From NCBI GenBank assembly GCA_946222005.1, contig CAMIHP010000004.1, forward strand, positions 1-64,000: a stretch of 64,000 bases of DNA, in the 5' to 3' direction. The first letter of the stretch is position 1. Each line of letters begins with the position of its first letter. Source of the stretch: an uncultured Candidatus Saccharibacteria bacterium. GTDB lineage: Bacteria; Patescibacteriota; Saccharimonadia; Saccharimonadales; Saccharimonadaceae. Made by a program: the position numbers and the translations under genes. Of the stretch, positions 14,740 through 22,708 are shown piece by piece. The notes under the pieces are model-generated. The model did no database searches, was not told where the DNA came from, and saw only the letters and a list, made by a program, of their open reading frames with translations.

Positions 14740-16207
14740 GTTTGCTAATACACTGACCCGTCACCTTGATACATTTGTACCGCTCCAGCCTGGCAAGGTG
14801 TCGCTCTACACCTGTGGGCCAACGGTGTATAACTATTTGCATGTTGGCAACTGGGCGGCGTATATCTACTGGGATATCCTGGTGCGCATGCTTCAGGCGG
14901 AGGGCTATGAGGTGGAGCGCGTGATGAATATCACCGATGTCGGCCACCTAACGAGCGATGCCGATGAAGGCGAAGACAAGCTTGAGAAGGGTGCGCGCCG
15001 TGAGGGCAAGACGGCCTGGCAGATTGCTCAATTCTACGCCGATGACTTCATCCGCGGGATGAACGCGTTACGCTTAACGCCGCCGAGTCAGCTGGCCCGT
15101 GCCACCGACTATATTGACGAGCAAATCCAGCTTGCCATTACGCTCAAGCGTAAGGGGCACACCTACCAGACGAGTGATGGGATTTATTTTGACACCAGCA
15201 CCTTCCCAGCCTATGCAGACTTTGCCCGGCTCGATCTGCAGGCTCTGCGGGCGGGGGCACGGATTGGCCCCAATAGCGAGAAGCGCCACGCGAGCGACTT
15301 TGCTCTATGGAAGTTCTCGCCAACTGGCGTCAAGCGCGACATGGAGTGGCCCACGCCACCGGAGCTGCTTGACCAGATACCAACAGACGGCGCGCCAGTG
15401 ATGGGCTTCCCGGGGTGGCACTTGGAATGCTCGGCGATTGCAATGCACTTCCTTGGCGCAACACTCGACATCCACACTGGTGGGATTGATCATATTCCTG
15501 TACACCACAGCAACGAGATTGCTCAGAGCGAGGCTGCGACGGGCCAACCCTTTGCCCACTACTGGCTGCACTGCAACCACCTCAAGGTCAATGGTACGAA
15601 GATTAGCAAGAGTCTGGGCAATGGCTATACCTTAGCCGACCTCGCTGAGCGGGGCTACACCCCCATGGAGTACAAGTTATTTGTCTTGCAGAGCCACTAC
15701 TCGCACGAGGGGAACTTTAGCTGGGAAAACCTCAGTGCAGCGCGCAACCGCCTACGCAAATGGTATGAAGTGGCGTGCCTGCGCCACCAGACGTATGAGA
15801 GCCTGGATGATGACCAACGCAAGAGTGACGAACAATCGGGCCATGTGTCGCTCCTGGCAGCAAGTGGGGCAGTACGCGAGGCGCTCGCAGATGACCTTAA
15901 TACCCCCGAGGCGCTGCGGCTCATCGATGAAGCGTTTGATCGGGTGCTAGCGCGGCCACTGGCAGCAGTGTATCATCGTGGATTGGAGGAGTTGCTAGCG
16001 GCGATTGATCAGCTACTTGGTCTCGATCTCCGTGAGTCGACGCCAGACATTACAGATGAGGCAAAGCAGCTCATCCTCCAGCGCCAGCGTGCTCGCGAAG
16101 CCCGCGACTGGCCCACAGCCGATCGCCTGCGTACTGATCTCACCGCGCTACACATCGCCGTGCGCGACACGCCGCAAGGGCCAGTGTGGTGGTGGGCAGA
16201 AGAGTGA
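14729..16207 (+). CDS. cysS: Cysteinyl-tRNA synthetase
   Basis: 492 residues. The class I signatures are YNYLHVGNW (HIGH-like) and KISKSLGN (KMSKS). Zinc ligands are visible in CGPTVYNY, WHLECSAI and HHSNEIAQSE. GYTPMEYKLFVLQSHY is typical of CysS. The ATG at 14729 gives the conserved start AIKFANTLTRHLDTFVPLQP and overlaps the DHH gene end; longer upstream readings would be antisense-like extensions and are rejected. It charges tRNA-Cys in the cytoplasm. Confidence 0.95.
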   Translation: MAIKFANTLTRHLDTFVPLQPGKVSLYTCGPTVYNYLHVGNWAAYIYWDILVRMLQAEGYEVERVMNITDVGHLTSDADEGEDKLEKGARREGKTAWQIAQFYADDFIRGMNALRLTPPSQLARATDYIDEQIQLAITLKRKGHTYQTSDGIYFDTSTFPAYADFARLDLQALRAGARIGPNSEKRHASDFALWKFSPTGVKRDMEWPTPPELLDQIPTDGAPVMGFPGWHLECSAIAMHFLGATLDIHTGGIDHIPVHHSNEIAQSEAATGQPFAHYWLHCNHLKVNGTKISKSLGNGYTLADLAERGYTPMEYKLFVLQSHYSHEGNFSWENLSAARNRLRKWYEVACLRHQTYESLDDDQRKSDEQSGHVSLLAASGAVREALADDLNTPEALRLIDEAFDRVLARPLAAVYHRGLEELLAAIDQLLGLDLRESTPDITDEAKQLILQRQRAREARDWPTADRLRTDLTALHIAVRDTPQGPVWWWAEE

Positions 16208-16208
16208 T

Positions 16209-16937
16209 ATGAATCACGAAAGTCTATCAGAAAAACCTACCACACCACAGGCAGAGCAAGAACCATCACCGCCAGACCAGAAGATTGCCGCCTTGACTGC
16301 GGTGTATGATACAGTGCGGCGCAGGGCATATGAGAATAGCGAGCACAGTAATCATGATATCAACGAAGCGACTATTATACTGGGCGACCTCATTGTGTGC
16401 GAAGCGTGCCTCAGTGCTGGGCTACCACCTGAGGATCTACCGCTGACTAAGCGGACGGGCTATGACATAGGCAAAACTCTACCCAAGAATATCGACCTCG
16501 CCATCGCGGCGTACCTGCCAGACTATGCTGAGAAGCTACCAGGCCTTGGCTACGACGGCAGTGGGCTGGCTGTGGGCTACGATGAACATAACATGCCTAA
16601 GGAGATACCCGACGCAGCATGGCAAACACTCGAGCTCGGCGTGGCCGATGAGCCAATGGCAGCAGCGTCGCTTGTCGATCCGCTGCGTGCGCTGGTGCTG
16701 ATGCATCATTATTACAATCTAGTCGTTGCGCCGATTGAATATGGCAATAAAGGGAGACCATACTACGATTGGTCGTCGCCCGATACGCTCGAGATGACGG
16801 GGGTTATTGCACCAGTTGTGCAGCTATGTATGCGAGACCAAACGGTGGTGCACCGCTGTGTACCGAGAGAGTATTATGACGCGATGAACCACGCACAGGG
16901 CAGTAGTGTGATGACACAAAATGGCGATGGTGTGTAG
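16209..16937 (+). CDS. Hypothetical protein
   Basis: 242 residues, starting 1 base after the cysS stop, so probably co-transcribed. It has an acidic, proline-rich N-terminus (about 25 residues) followed by a globular part with PKNIDLAIAAYLPDYAEKLP and LRALVLMHHYYNLVVAPIEY. No signal peptide and no family I recognise. It heads a run of unassigned proteins (16.2-18.5 kb). Confidence 0.6.
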   Translation: MNHESLSEKPTTPQAEQEPSPPDQKIAALTAVYDTVRRRAYENSEHSNHDINEATIILGDLIVCEACLSAGLPPEDLPLTKRTGYDIGKTLPKNIDLAIAAYLPDYAEKLPGLGYDGSGLAVGYDEHNMPKEIPDAAWQTLELGVADEPMAAASLVDPLRALVLMHHYYNLVVAPIEYGNKGRPYYDWSSPDTLEMTGVIAPVVQLCMRDQTVVHRCVPREYYDAMNHAQGSSVMTQNGDGV

Positions 16938-16947
16938 GATATGATGA

Positions 16948-16956
16948 TGGTATAAT
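16948..16956 (+). promoter_or_regulatory. Extended -10 of the 155-residue protein gene
   Basis: TGgTATAAT. The predicted transcription start at 16963 gives a 3-base leader to ATG 16966. Confidence 0.6.
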
Positions 16957-16965
16957 ACTATCATC

Positions 16966-17433
16966 ATGACATGGAACAGCATTACCCCACAAAGATTTGT
17001 CGAACTTGTAAATTACTGGGTCAGCCAAGATTGGCCGCTCACAGAAGACAAGTTGGCAGCGGCTATGGAAAAACTGGGTTGGGATGAAAATGACGCGAGC
17101 AGTATTGCCAAAGATATTCCAGTTAACCAGCCAAGACTATCGGCAACTATTTCTGACCCAACCGCTGGGCTTAACACGATATCCTGGAGTTTGACAGACG
17201 TCGATACAACGGAGTCGGTCGACCGTAATGCGTTTATGAACGATACTTTTGTCGGTTATGTGGAAGCTGGCACTGCCGCTTGGGGTCGTCCCCGAATTTC
17301 TCGCAAGGCGGAACGTGAAGTTGCGACATGGAATACAGCAAATGGCTGCGAGTTTCAAATTGCGAATAGATATGCAGGTATCGCGCTGTATATCCATTCA
17401 CCGCAGTTCACAAAGGTACTGAACAGCATTTAA
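16966..17433 (+). CDS. Hypothetical protein, possibly an immunity-type (DUF6301-like) protein
   Basis: 155 residues, single globular domain, no signal peptide. SITPQRFVELVNYWVSQDWP, then LTEDKLAAAMEKLGW, followed by beta-rich ISWSLTDVDT, NDTFVGYVEAGTAAWGRP and NGCEFQIANRYAGIALYIHS. The layout recalls actinobacterial DUF6301 proteins, which I associate with polymorphic-toxin immunity; I cannot confirm this by eye. It is followed closely by two further small proteins of similar size, a pattern often seen for immunity arrays. Confidence 0.5.
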   Translation: MTWNSITPQRFVELVNYWVSQDWPLTEDKLAAAMEKLGWDENDASSIAKDIPVNQPRLSATISDPTAGLNTISWSLTDVDTTESVDRNAFMNDTFVGYVEAGTAAWGRPRISRKAEREVATWNTANGCEFQIANRYAGIALYIHSPQFTKVLNSI

Positions 17434-17459
17434 TATACGTCTAACTTAGAAGTGTTAAG

Positions 17460-17975
17460 ATGCAACAATCCGCTTGGACAGTACTTGAGAATAAGTTAAA
17501 GAATGCGCTCATGATGGCAGGCGATCGCGTGCACATCACACTGATCCCCGACATTCCAGTGAAACATACGAGACCATATCTTCAGTATGCAACCAGCGGG
17601 ACATCGCTTGTCTGTGAGCTGCATCTGTCTCAGCAGTTTCAGGATATATCAACTCGATGCACTGCTATCAATACTTCACTCGGTTGGGAACGGCAACGGG
17701 GTAGTAATATTGAAGTTTACTCGCGCCATCTCCTGCTGCCGACGTATAGTTCGGCGTATGCCTTACTCGCAGCACAATCGATCCACATTTTGCGTGACAT
17801 ACTCCAGGTCAGTGAACCATCTTCATTGACTTACTACGCATGGCGTGCTCCTGAAGAACTAGAAGATGGTCGTTACTACTCCGCAGAAGAAGTAGATGAG
17901 TTGGACGAGGGCGAGGATCCGCTTGAGGTTGATTTGGGGATTGAAATGGCGTCGAGGCGACCAGAGTTATTATAG
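17460..17975 (+). CDS. Hypothetical protein
   Basis: 171 residues, 26 bases after the previous gene. The N-terminal half alternates helix and strand (WTVLENKLKNALMMAGDRVH, ITLIPDIPVKHTRPYLQYAT, SLVCELHLSQQF), a pattern resembling small secretion-chaperone-like or TY-Chap-type folds. The C-terminus is very acidic (EEVDELDEGEDPLEV). No Shine-Dalgarno is obvious. Family not recognised; probable cytoplasmic partner or immunity protein. Confidence 0.5.
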   Translation: MQQSAWTVLENKLKNALMMAGDRVHITLIPDIPVKHTRPYLQYATSGTSLVCELHLSQQFQDISTRCTAINTSLGWERQRGSNIEVYSRHLLLPTYSSAYALLAAQSIHILRDILQVSEPSSLTYYAWRAPEELEDGRYYSAEEVDELDEGEDPLEVDLGIEMASRRPELL

Positions 17976-17999
17976 ATTATTACACAGCAGGAAAATAAT

Positions 18000-18500
18000 A
18001 TGCCAACGAATTCAGACAATAACACCCAATCAGATAGCCAACGCGAGCTTGCAGCATACACACAGAAGCATGCACAGTATTTCATCGACTATATGTCAAA
18101 AGTACTGGGGCATGACCTTCATGGTATGCTTGATTATTCAGTAAAGAGTCTTGCAGTGGTGGATGATGTGCTTGATGTACTCTATCGAGAAGCTGCCGAT
18201 ACTACAGCAAAGAACCATATGTTTATTCTTGAGACAAAAGATGCGGTAGCGATGGATGCAGGTTGTTATATCCTTGAGGTTGCCAAGCGAAACTTCGGTG
18301 GACGCTACGCGTGGATTACTGAGTGGAATGAGCCGACAATCGTGACAGGAGAGCCAGAGTATAGTGTTTCTCTTGGTGCGTGCAGTAAGGCTAAGGGGCG
18401 GATTGATAATGGTGATGAGGACAATATCCCCTTTTTCTTTGATGGGTATGTCGAGAGGGTTACACATCCACGGCTCGGACAGGAAATATTTATTAGTTAG
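18000..18500 (+). CDS. Hypothetical protein, possibly DUF3806-like
   Basis: 166 residues preceded by AGGAAA. The core AMDAGCYILEVAKRNFGGRY, then AWITEW, resembles the (G/D)aYlGEvirr.lGG.W segment of small cytoplasmic proteins such as DUF3806 that often neighbour toxin-immunity loci. The first 20 residues are polar and low in complexity. It ends a three-gene run. A 13-14 base motif (TTAGAAGTGTT(T)AA) follows both this gene and the gene two upstream. Confidence 0.5.
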   Translation: MPTNSDNNTQSDSQRELAAYTQKHAQYFIDYMSKVLGHDLHGMLDYSVKSLAVVDDVLDVLYREAADTTAKNHMFILETKDAVAMDAGCYILEVAKRNFGGRYAWITEWNEPTIVTGEPEYSVSLGACSKAKGRIDNGDEDNIPFFFDGYVERVTHPRLGQEIFIS

Positions 18501-18584
18501 AAGTGTTTAAATCTCTATTCTTCTCTAACTTATATGTAGATATATCGTAAGATTCTTACGGGCGTGGCTCTCGCTGTGAGGTTT

Positions 18585-19718
18585 CTATCCCTCGCCCTTA
18601 ATCTTCTCCACCAGCTTGGCCAGTGGCTTGGTAGATTCTTCGCGAGCACGGGCGTTGTGCTCGAGGTAGTCGTCTAGCAGAACTTTGCAGCAGCCAGCGA
18701 TGGGGATGGAGATGAGACCACCGATGATGCCAAAGATATAGAGACCGATGGTGATGGCAACAAGGACAACTAGTGGCGTGAGATCAATTTTGCGCGACTG
18801 AATGGTGGGCGAGATGAAGTTATTCTCGATCTGCTGGTAGATGATGAAAAATGCCGCAAATATGAGGCCACCTGGCAAGGCATTAAAGGCAAGCAAGAGG
18901 GAGATCATTACCCCAGCAATCGTCGCGCCAAACATAGGGATGAGCGCCAAGACGAAGGTAACGGCAATGGTAACGAGCGCAAGGTTACTCGGAATAGCCG
19001 AGAAAAAGAGGCTCAGCACAAAGACCGCCGCCCCAGCAAACAGGGCGCCAATGCCCGAGATCGTAAGCTGCCCCGTCACATAGCCTGCTACCACAGCATG
19101 CATGCGATGGGCGACCTTCTTGTGGCGTTCCATCGTAGATTGGTCGCGGTAGAGCCCCCAAAAGCGCTCTGCCCAGGCTGGCCCTTCCGTCAGCATCAAG
19201 AAGGTGAGGACGAGCACTAAGAACCCTGAGCCGACTGCAGAGAAGACGGAGCTAATGCCGGCAAGGAGGTTGCCGCTAAGGCCACGCGTCCAGGACTCGA
19301 CACTGCTGCGAGCACTCTCTACTACTTGATCCACCTGCGCTTGGATATGATACTGCTCGGCAAAGGCACCAAAGCTATGCCACTGCTCGCCCGCTGTATG
19401 GACCATCCCCGGCAGGGCGTCGACAAACTTGCTCGTCTGCTGGACGATAGGTGGTACCACGAGCACAAGAACCACTCCAAGTAGCGCCACAATGCTAATG
19501 AAGGCAAGTGCGGTGCTGAGTGTGCGGCTGCGGTTAGGTAAGCGCTCGACGATGGCATTGACTGGCCCATTGAGTGCCAGCGCGAGGAACCCCGCCGTGC
19601 CAATCATAATCAAGGCAGTCTGCGCCAGATAAATCGCGAGGATTGCAAAGGCAAAACCAATTACTACCAGCCAAAACCGCACAAACGTCTTTGTATCTAT
19701 CTCTATTCGTACTCTCAT
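18585..19718 (-). CDS. AI-2E/PerM family membrane transporter
   Basis: 377 residues with about eight membrane segments. An N-terminal pair (FVRFWLVVIGFAFAILAIYL, then IMIGTAGFLALALNGPVNAI), a helical extracytoplasmic region with VDQVVESARSSVESWTRGLS, and the family hallmark FALIPMFGATIAGVMISLL and NNFISPTIQSRKIDLTPLVV with GGLISIPIAG. Members export small molecules (AI-2E type) or act as Na+/H+ antiporters; the sequence does not discriminate. It is a single gene, converging on the preceding small-protein run. Confidence 0.88.
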   Translation of the reverse strand: MRVRIEIDTKTFVRFWLVVIGFAFAILAIYLAQTALIMIGTAGFLALALNGPVNAIVERLPNRSRTLSTALAFISIVALLGVVLVLVVPPIVQQTSKFVDALPGMVHTAGEQWHSFGAFAEQYHIQAQVDQVVESARSSVESWTRGLSGNLLAGISSVFSAVGSGFLVLVLTFLMLTEGPAWAERFWGLYRDQSTMERHKKVAHRMHAVVAGYVTGQLTISGIGALFAGAAVFVLSLFFSAIPSNLALVTIAVTFVLALIPMFGATIAGVMISLLLAFNALPGGLIFAAFFIIYQQIENNFISPTIQSRKIDLTPLVVLVAITIGLYIFGIIGGLISIPIAGCCKVLLDDYLEHNARAREESTKPLAKLVEKIKGEG

Positions 19719-19760
19719 GGTCTTTAGTATACCACAATTTGCTGGTGGCCGACGCTATCA

Positions 19761-22256
19761 TTACTCGAATGGAGCGGGAGTAGATGACTCAGTCGGTGCT
19801 GAGGGTTGAGTAGCCTGCGGCTGCTGTGGCGGTAGTGGATCAGTTGGTGATGAAGACTGTGTTGCTGGCTGCACCATAGGCGCCTGCACTGGTGTAACTT
19901 GCTGAGCTGGTGGATATGACTGAGGTTGAGACTGGGGCGGATAATATGGTTGCTGGACGGGTGGTTGTGGCTGACTTGTGTAGCCAACGGGTGGTTGCCC
20001 AGGCTGCGCTGTTGGCCCTAATGGGTAGGGATAACGCGGCTGAGTAGAGTTTTTCTTGCGGGTGCCAGCCCAGATAGCGAAGCCAATTACTGCAATCGCA
20101 ATCACGACAATCACCATGAAGCAGATGATAAGTATGACAATTGTGCTGTGTTCGCTTGATGTGAGCGGAGTGTAGGAGTAATCGATGCTGGTATCAGGGT
20201 TTGTACTTGGGTCTGTATTGCGAGCATCTGGGCTAGGTGTTGTAGTCTGGTCGGTTTCATCTCGTGGTTGATTCTGAGCGGTTGATAGGAATTTTGTTAC
20301 AAGATAGTTACCTGGGTATTTGCTATTGAGGCTACTAAATGACCGTGCTGCAGTGCTGTAGCGCCCAGCAACAAATTCATCGATACCCATCTGCCATAGT
20401 TTGGTGAGTTCACCATTAGTGGCAATGGAGACACGCTGCTTGGTTGCCATAGTTTGTGCGTCTTGTGCATCTCGGGCAATACCGCTACCAAAGCACGATT
20501 CTTCTTTCGTGCATGATTCTCGCGCATATGTTGTGATACCAACTTGCTCACCCTTCGCATTAAAAGCAGGGCCGCCACTACTGCCAGAAGAGATCTCGGT
20601 AGTAGTCAAAATAAGCGAGTGCCCGCCGCCATCACGCAGTGTCCTGCTTGTCGTACCAGTAGAAACGGTAGGTATGGTGCGAGATTGCTTAGTGCTAATG
20701 CCACCATCAACAAGCGCTGGGTACCCTACTGCAGTAATGCGGTCGCCGTTTTGGACTGAGCTGAGCGACGACAGCTGTTGGATCGTTGGGAATGTACCGC
20801 TCATCTTGAGGAGTGCAACGTCGGTATATCGAGACGAGAGATCGACATCACCTGTATCAACTTCTTTGTCAATGAGTGTCGCAGTTTTGTTGGTGGCAGA
20901 TTTTTGCCAGGTATTTTCTTCTGTAAGGCGGATTGGATCATCAGATGTCTGGATAACGTAGTCGGTGCGACTATTGCTTACTGTAATGTTGGACTTTGGC
21001 ACAAGCTGCAGATAGGCTATCAGCTTTTGGGCGGCAGCCATATCATCGTTTTCGACTTGGCTGATAAGCTCGCGTATCTGCGTCTCAGTTGCATAACCCG
21101 CTCCAGTGACAAATTGAATATAGTTGTCCCACTCTTGTTGGGAGGTTGGAAAGGCGTTGGCAAGGAGGTCAGTATCGGTTGTTTCGACAACGTGGCCATT
21201 AGTGACAACAACGCCATCCGATGACACGATCGACCCACTCCCAATGCCGCCATTACAAGCCTTTGCTAGTGTGAGAGTATTACTCTGGACGCGAAAGGTG
21301 AGGCGAGCACAGCGCATTGCACCAACTCTAACTGTTGCTAGCTGATTTTTTGCTACCACACTGAGCATAATGTCGTCGCCGACTGTGCCGTGGATGTTAG
21401 CGGTGTCGGTTGGTGTATTGGCTGCAGCTAAGCGTGCGATCACGGGCTGGCTAGAAGATAGCGCACCGTCCTGTGGCTGTGTGTAGGAGACGCGAGAGAT
21501 TACATTTTGCCAGGTAGTGAGTGCATCGCGGTCATTGGCAGGTAGGTTGGTTACGGCAAGCCAGTATGGTCGGTCGTGCTGGACGGTTAGGTAGTAGTAG
21601 GATTGTCGCCAGATAGTGAGCTGACCATTAAGAGCTTTGAGGCGATGTTTGACGTGAAGCTCACGATATTTTTTGCCTGCGATAGTAATAGCGCGTTCGT
21701 TGATCTCATCATCACGTCCAGCATGAGCAAGGCTTTTGCGTTTCTCTTGCGTGATGATATCAAGGTTAGACTTCCCCTTGTACTCAGGGATGCTGTCTTT
21801 GCTACCGAAGTAATTTTTGTTACGGTTAGCGGTAATAGTAAGTTGTGACTGCTGCGCAGCGGCTGGCTGTGGTGTACTAGACGTCTTGTTAGTGAGGTGT
21901 AGGGTAATGATGCCGTAGTTGCGTGCCTCTTGGAGTTGATCGCCATTATATGTTTGCCCCTGAAATGTTCCTGGCTCACTGTTGGGATTTTGGACAATCC
22001 CCTCTGCTGCCATAACTCCTGGGTCGTACTCTAGACTAAAACCCAACTGTGAGGTGATGCGACGCTGCTGCGTTTGGGTATTTGTCTTGGTAAGAAGGTC
22101 GATTGTTTTTTTGCGGCCATTGGGTGACTGAGCACTTGGCTGCGATACAAAATAGAGCGCAACAGCACTCCCCACGAGCAGGGCAATACTCACACCAAGT
22201 GCAACAAAAAGCACCGGGCGCCGCCGCCCCTGAAAAATAGAAAAACGATGTGCCAT
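19761..22256 (-). CDS. Membrane-anchored S1C trypsin-like serine protease with Pro/Gln-rich tail
   Basis: 831 residues. The N-terminal membrane segment is LFVALGVSIALLVGSAVALYF. A unique region of about 280 residues is followed by a trypsin-like domain with SDGVVVTNGHVVETT (His), YTDVALLKM (Asp) and EISSGSSGGPAFNAKG (Ser). A TPR-like stretch follows (LWQMGIDEFVAGRYSTAARS), then a second membrane segment (IVILIICFMVIVVIAIAVIG) and about 110 residues dominated by Pro/Gln/Tyr. The protease thus sits outside the cell between two membrane anchors, and the Pro/Gln tail should be cytoplasmic. The active-site triad looks complete. No PDZ domain is visible. Confidence 0.85.
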   Translation of the reverse strand: MAHRFSIFQGRRRPVLFVALGVSIALLVGSAVALYFVSQPSAQSPNGRKKTIDLLTKTNTQTQQRRITSQLGFSLEYDPGVMAAEGIVQNPNSEPGTFQGQTYNGDQLQEARNYGIITLHLTNKTSSTPQPAAAQQSQLTITANRNKNYFGSKDSIPEYKGKSNLDIITQEKRKSLAHAGRDDEINERAITIAGKKYRELHVKHRLKALNGQLTIWRQSYYYLTVQHDRPYWLAVTNLPANDRDALTTWQNVISRVSYTQPQDGALSSSQPVIARLAAANTPTDTANIHGTVGDDIMLSVVAKNQLATVRVGAMRCARLTFRVQSNTLTLAKACNGGIGSGSIVSSDGVVVTNGHVVETTDTDLLANAFPTSQQEWDNYIQFVTGAGYATETQIRELISQVENDDMAAAQKLIAYLQLVPKSNITVSNSRTDYVIQTSDDPIRLTEENTWQKSATNKTATLIDKEVDTGDVDLSSRYTDVALLKMSGTFPTIQQLSSLSSVQNGDRITAVGYPALVDGGISTKQSRTIPTVSTGTTSRTLRDGGGHSLILTTTEISSGSSGGPAFNAKGEQVGITTYARESCTKEESCFGSGIARDAQDAQTMATKQRVSIATNGELTKLWQMGIDEFVAGRYSTAARSFSSLNSKYPGNYLVTKFLSTAQNQPRDETDQTTTPSPDARNTDPSTNPDTSIDYSYTPLTSSEHSTIVILIICFMVIVVIAIAVIGFAIWAGTRKKNSTQPRYPYPLGPTAQPGQPPVGYTSQPQPPVQQPYYPPQSQPQSYPPAQQVTPVQAPMVQPATQSSSPTDPLPPQQPQATQPSAPTESSTPAPFE

Positions 22257-22264
22257 AATGACAC

Positions 22265-22273
22265 ACTATAGCA
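22265..22273 (-). promoter_or_regulatory. Extended -10 of the S1C protease gene (leaderless)
   Basis: TGcTATAGT on the minus strand. The predicted transcription start at 22258 is 2 bases before ATG 22256. It lies within a short direct repeat of GTGTGYTATA. Confidence 0.6.
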
Positions 22274-22411
22274 CACTATAACACACTGTGCCATAACCGA
22301 GAGTGCTTTAATTATTAATCGGTCGGGTTATCAACTCTTGTCTGTAAAAAGTGTGGTATTTATCATTGAAAATAAAATATAACTACGGGTGGCCTGGTTA
22401 CTTTAGTGTGC

Positions 22412-22636
22412 TTACTCCACAATCACCGTCATCCGCACCATCAAGCACAGCAAGACAAGTCCTGTGCCAGCCAGCACTGAGACGGCGATGGTCATGCGGT
22501 TGGGGTAGTAGTCAATGGTCTTGGGTTGCTTGGCGTGGTGTGATGAGGGGTGAGTGGCTGATGCGCTAGTGCGCTTTGATGATTTTTTGGCTACTGCCTT
22601 GGTTTTGGTTACAGTGGTGTGTGGAGCTTTTGTCAT
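22412..22636 (-). CDS. Small tail-anchored membrane protein
   Basis: 74 residues: a Lys/Thr/Ser-rich basic N-terminus (TKAVAKKSSKRTSASATHPS), then one membrane segment at the C-terminus (MTIAVSVLAGTGLVLLCLMV). The positive N-terminal side implies N-in topology. No family recognised. The leaderless promoter at 22643-22648 places the transcription start exactly on the ATG, which supports the gene despite its small size. Confidence 0.6.
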   Translation of the reverse strand: MTKAPHTTVTKTKAVAKKSSKRTSASATHPSSHHAKQPKTIDYYPNRMTIAVSVLAGTGLVLLCLMVRMTVIVE

Positions 22637-22642
22637 GGCTCT

Positions 22643-22648
22643 AGTATA
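22643..22648 (-). promoter_or_regulatory. -10 box of the small membrane protein gene (leaderless)
   Basis: TATACT on the minus strand. The predicted transcription start, 22636, is the A of the ATG. Confidence 0.6.
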
Positions 22649-22690
22649 CGCTGATGTACGGTAATTTGTCCAGAACGCTTATGCTTGGTG

Positions 22691-22699
22691 TGCTATAAT
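22691..22699 (+). promoter_or_regulatory. Extended -10 of the P-type ATPase gene
   Basis: TGcTATAAT. The predicted transcription start at 22706 leaves a 3-base leader to ATG 22709. The ATG at 22685 lies upstream of this promoter and is rejected. Confidence 0.65.
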
Positions 22700-22708
22700 A
22701 GATCTATT

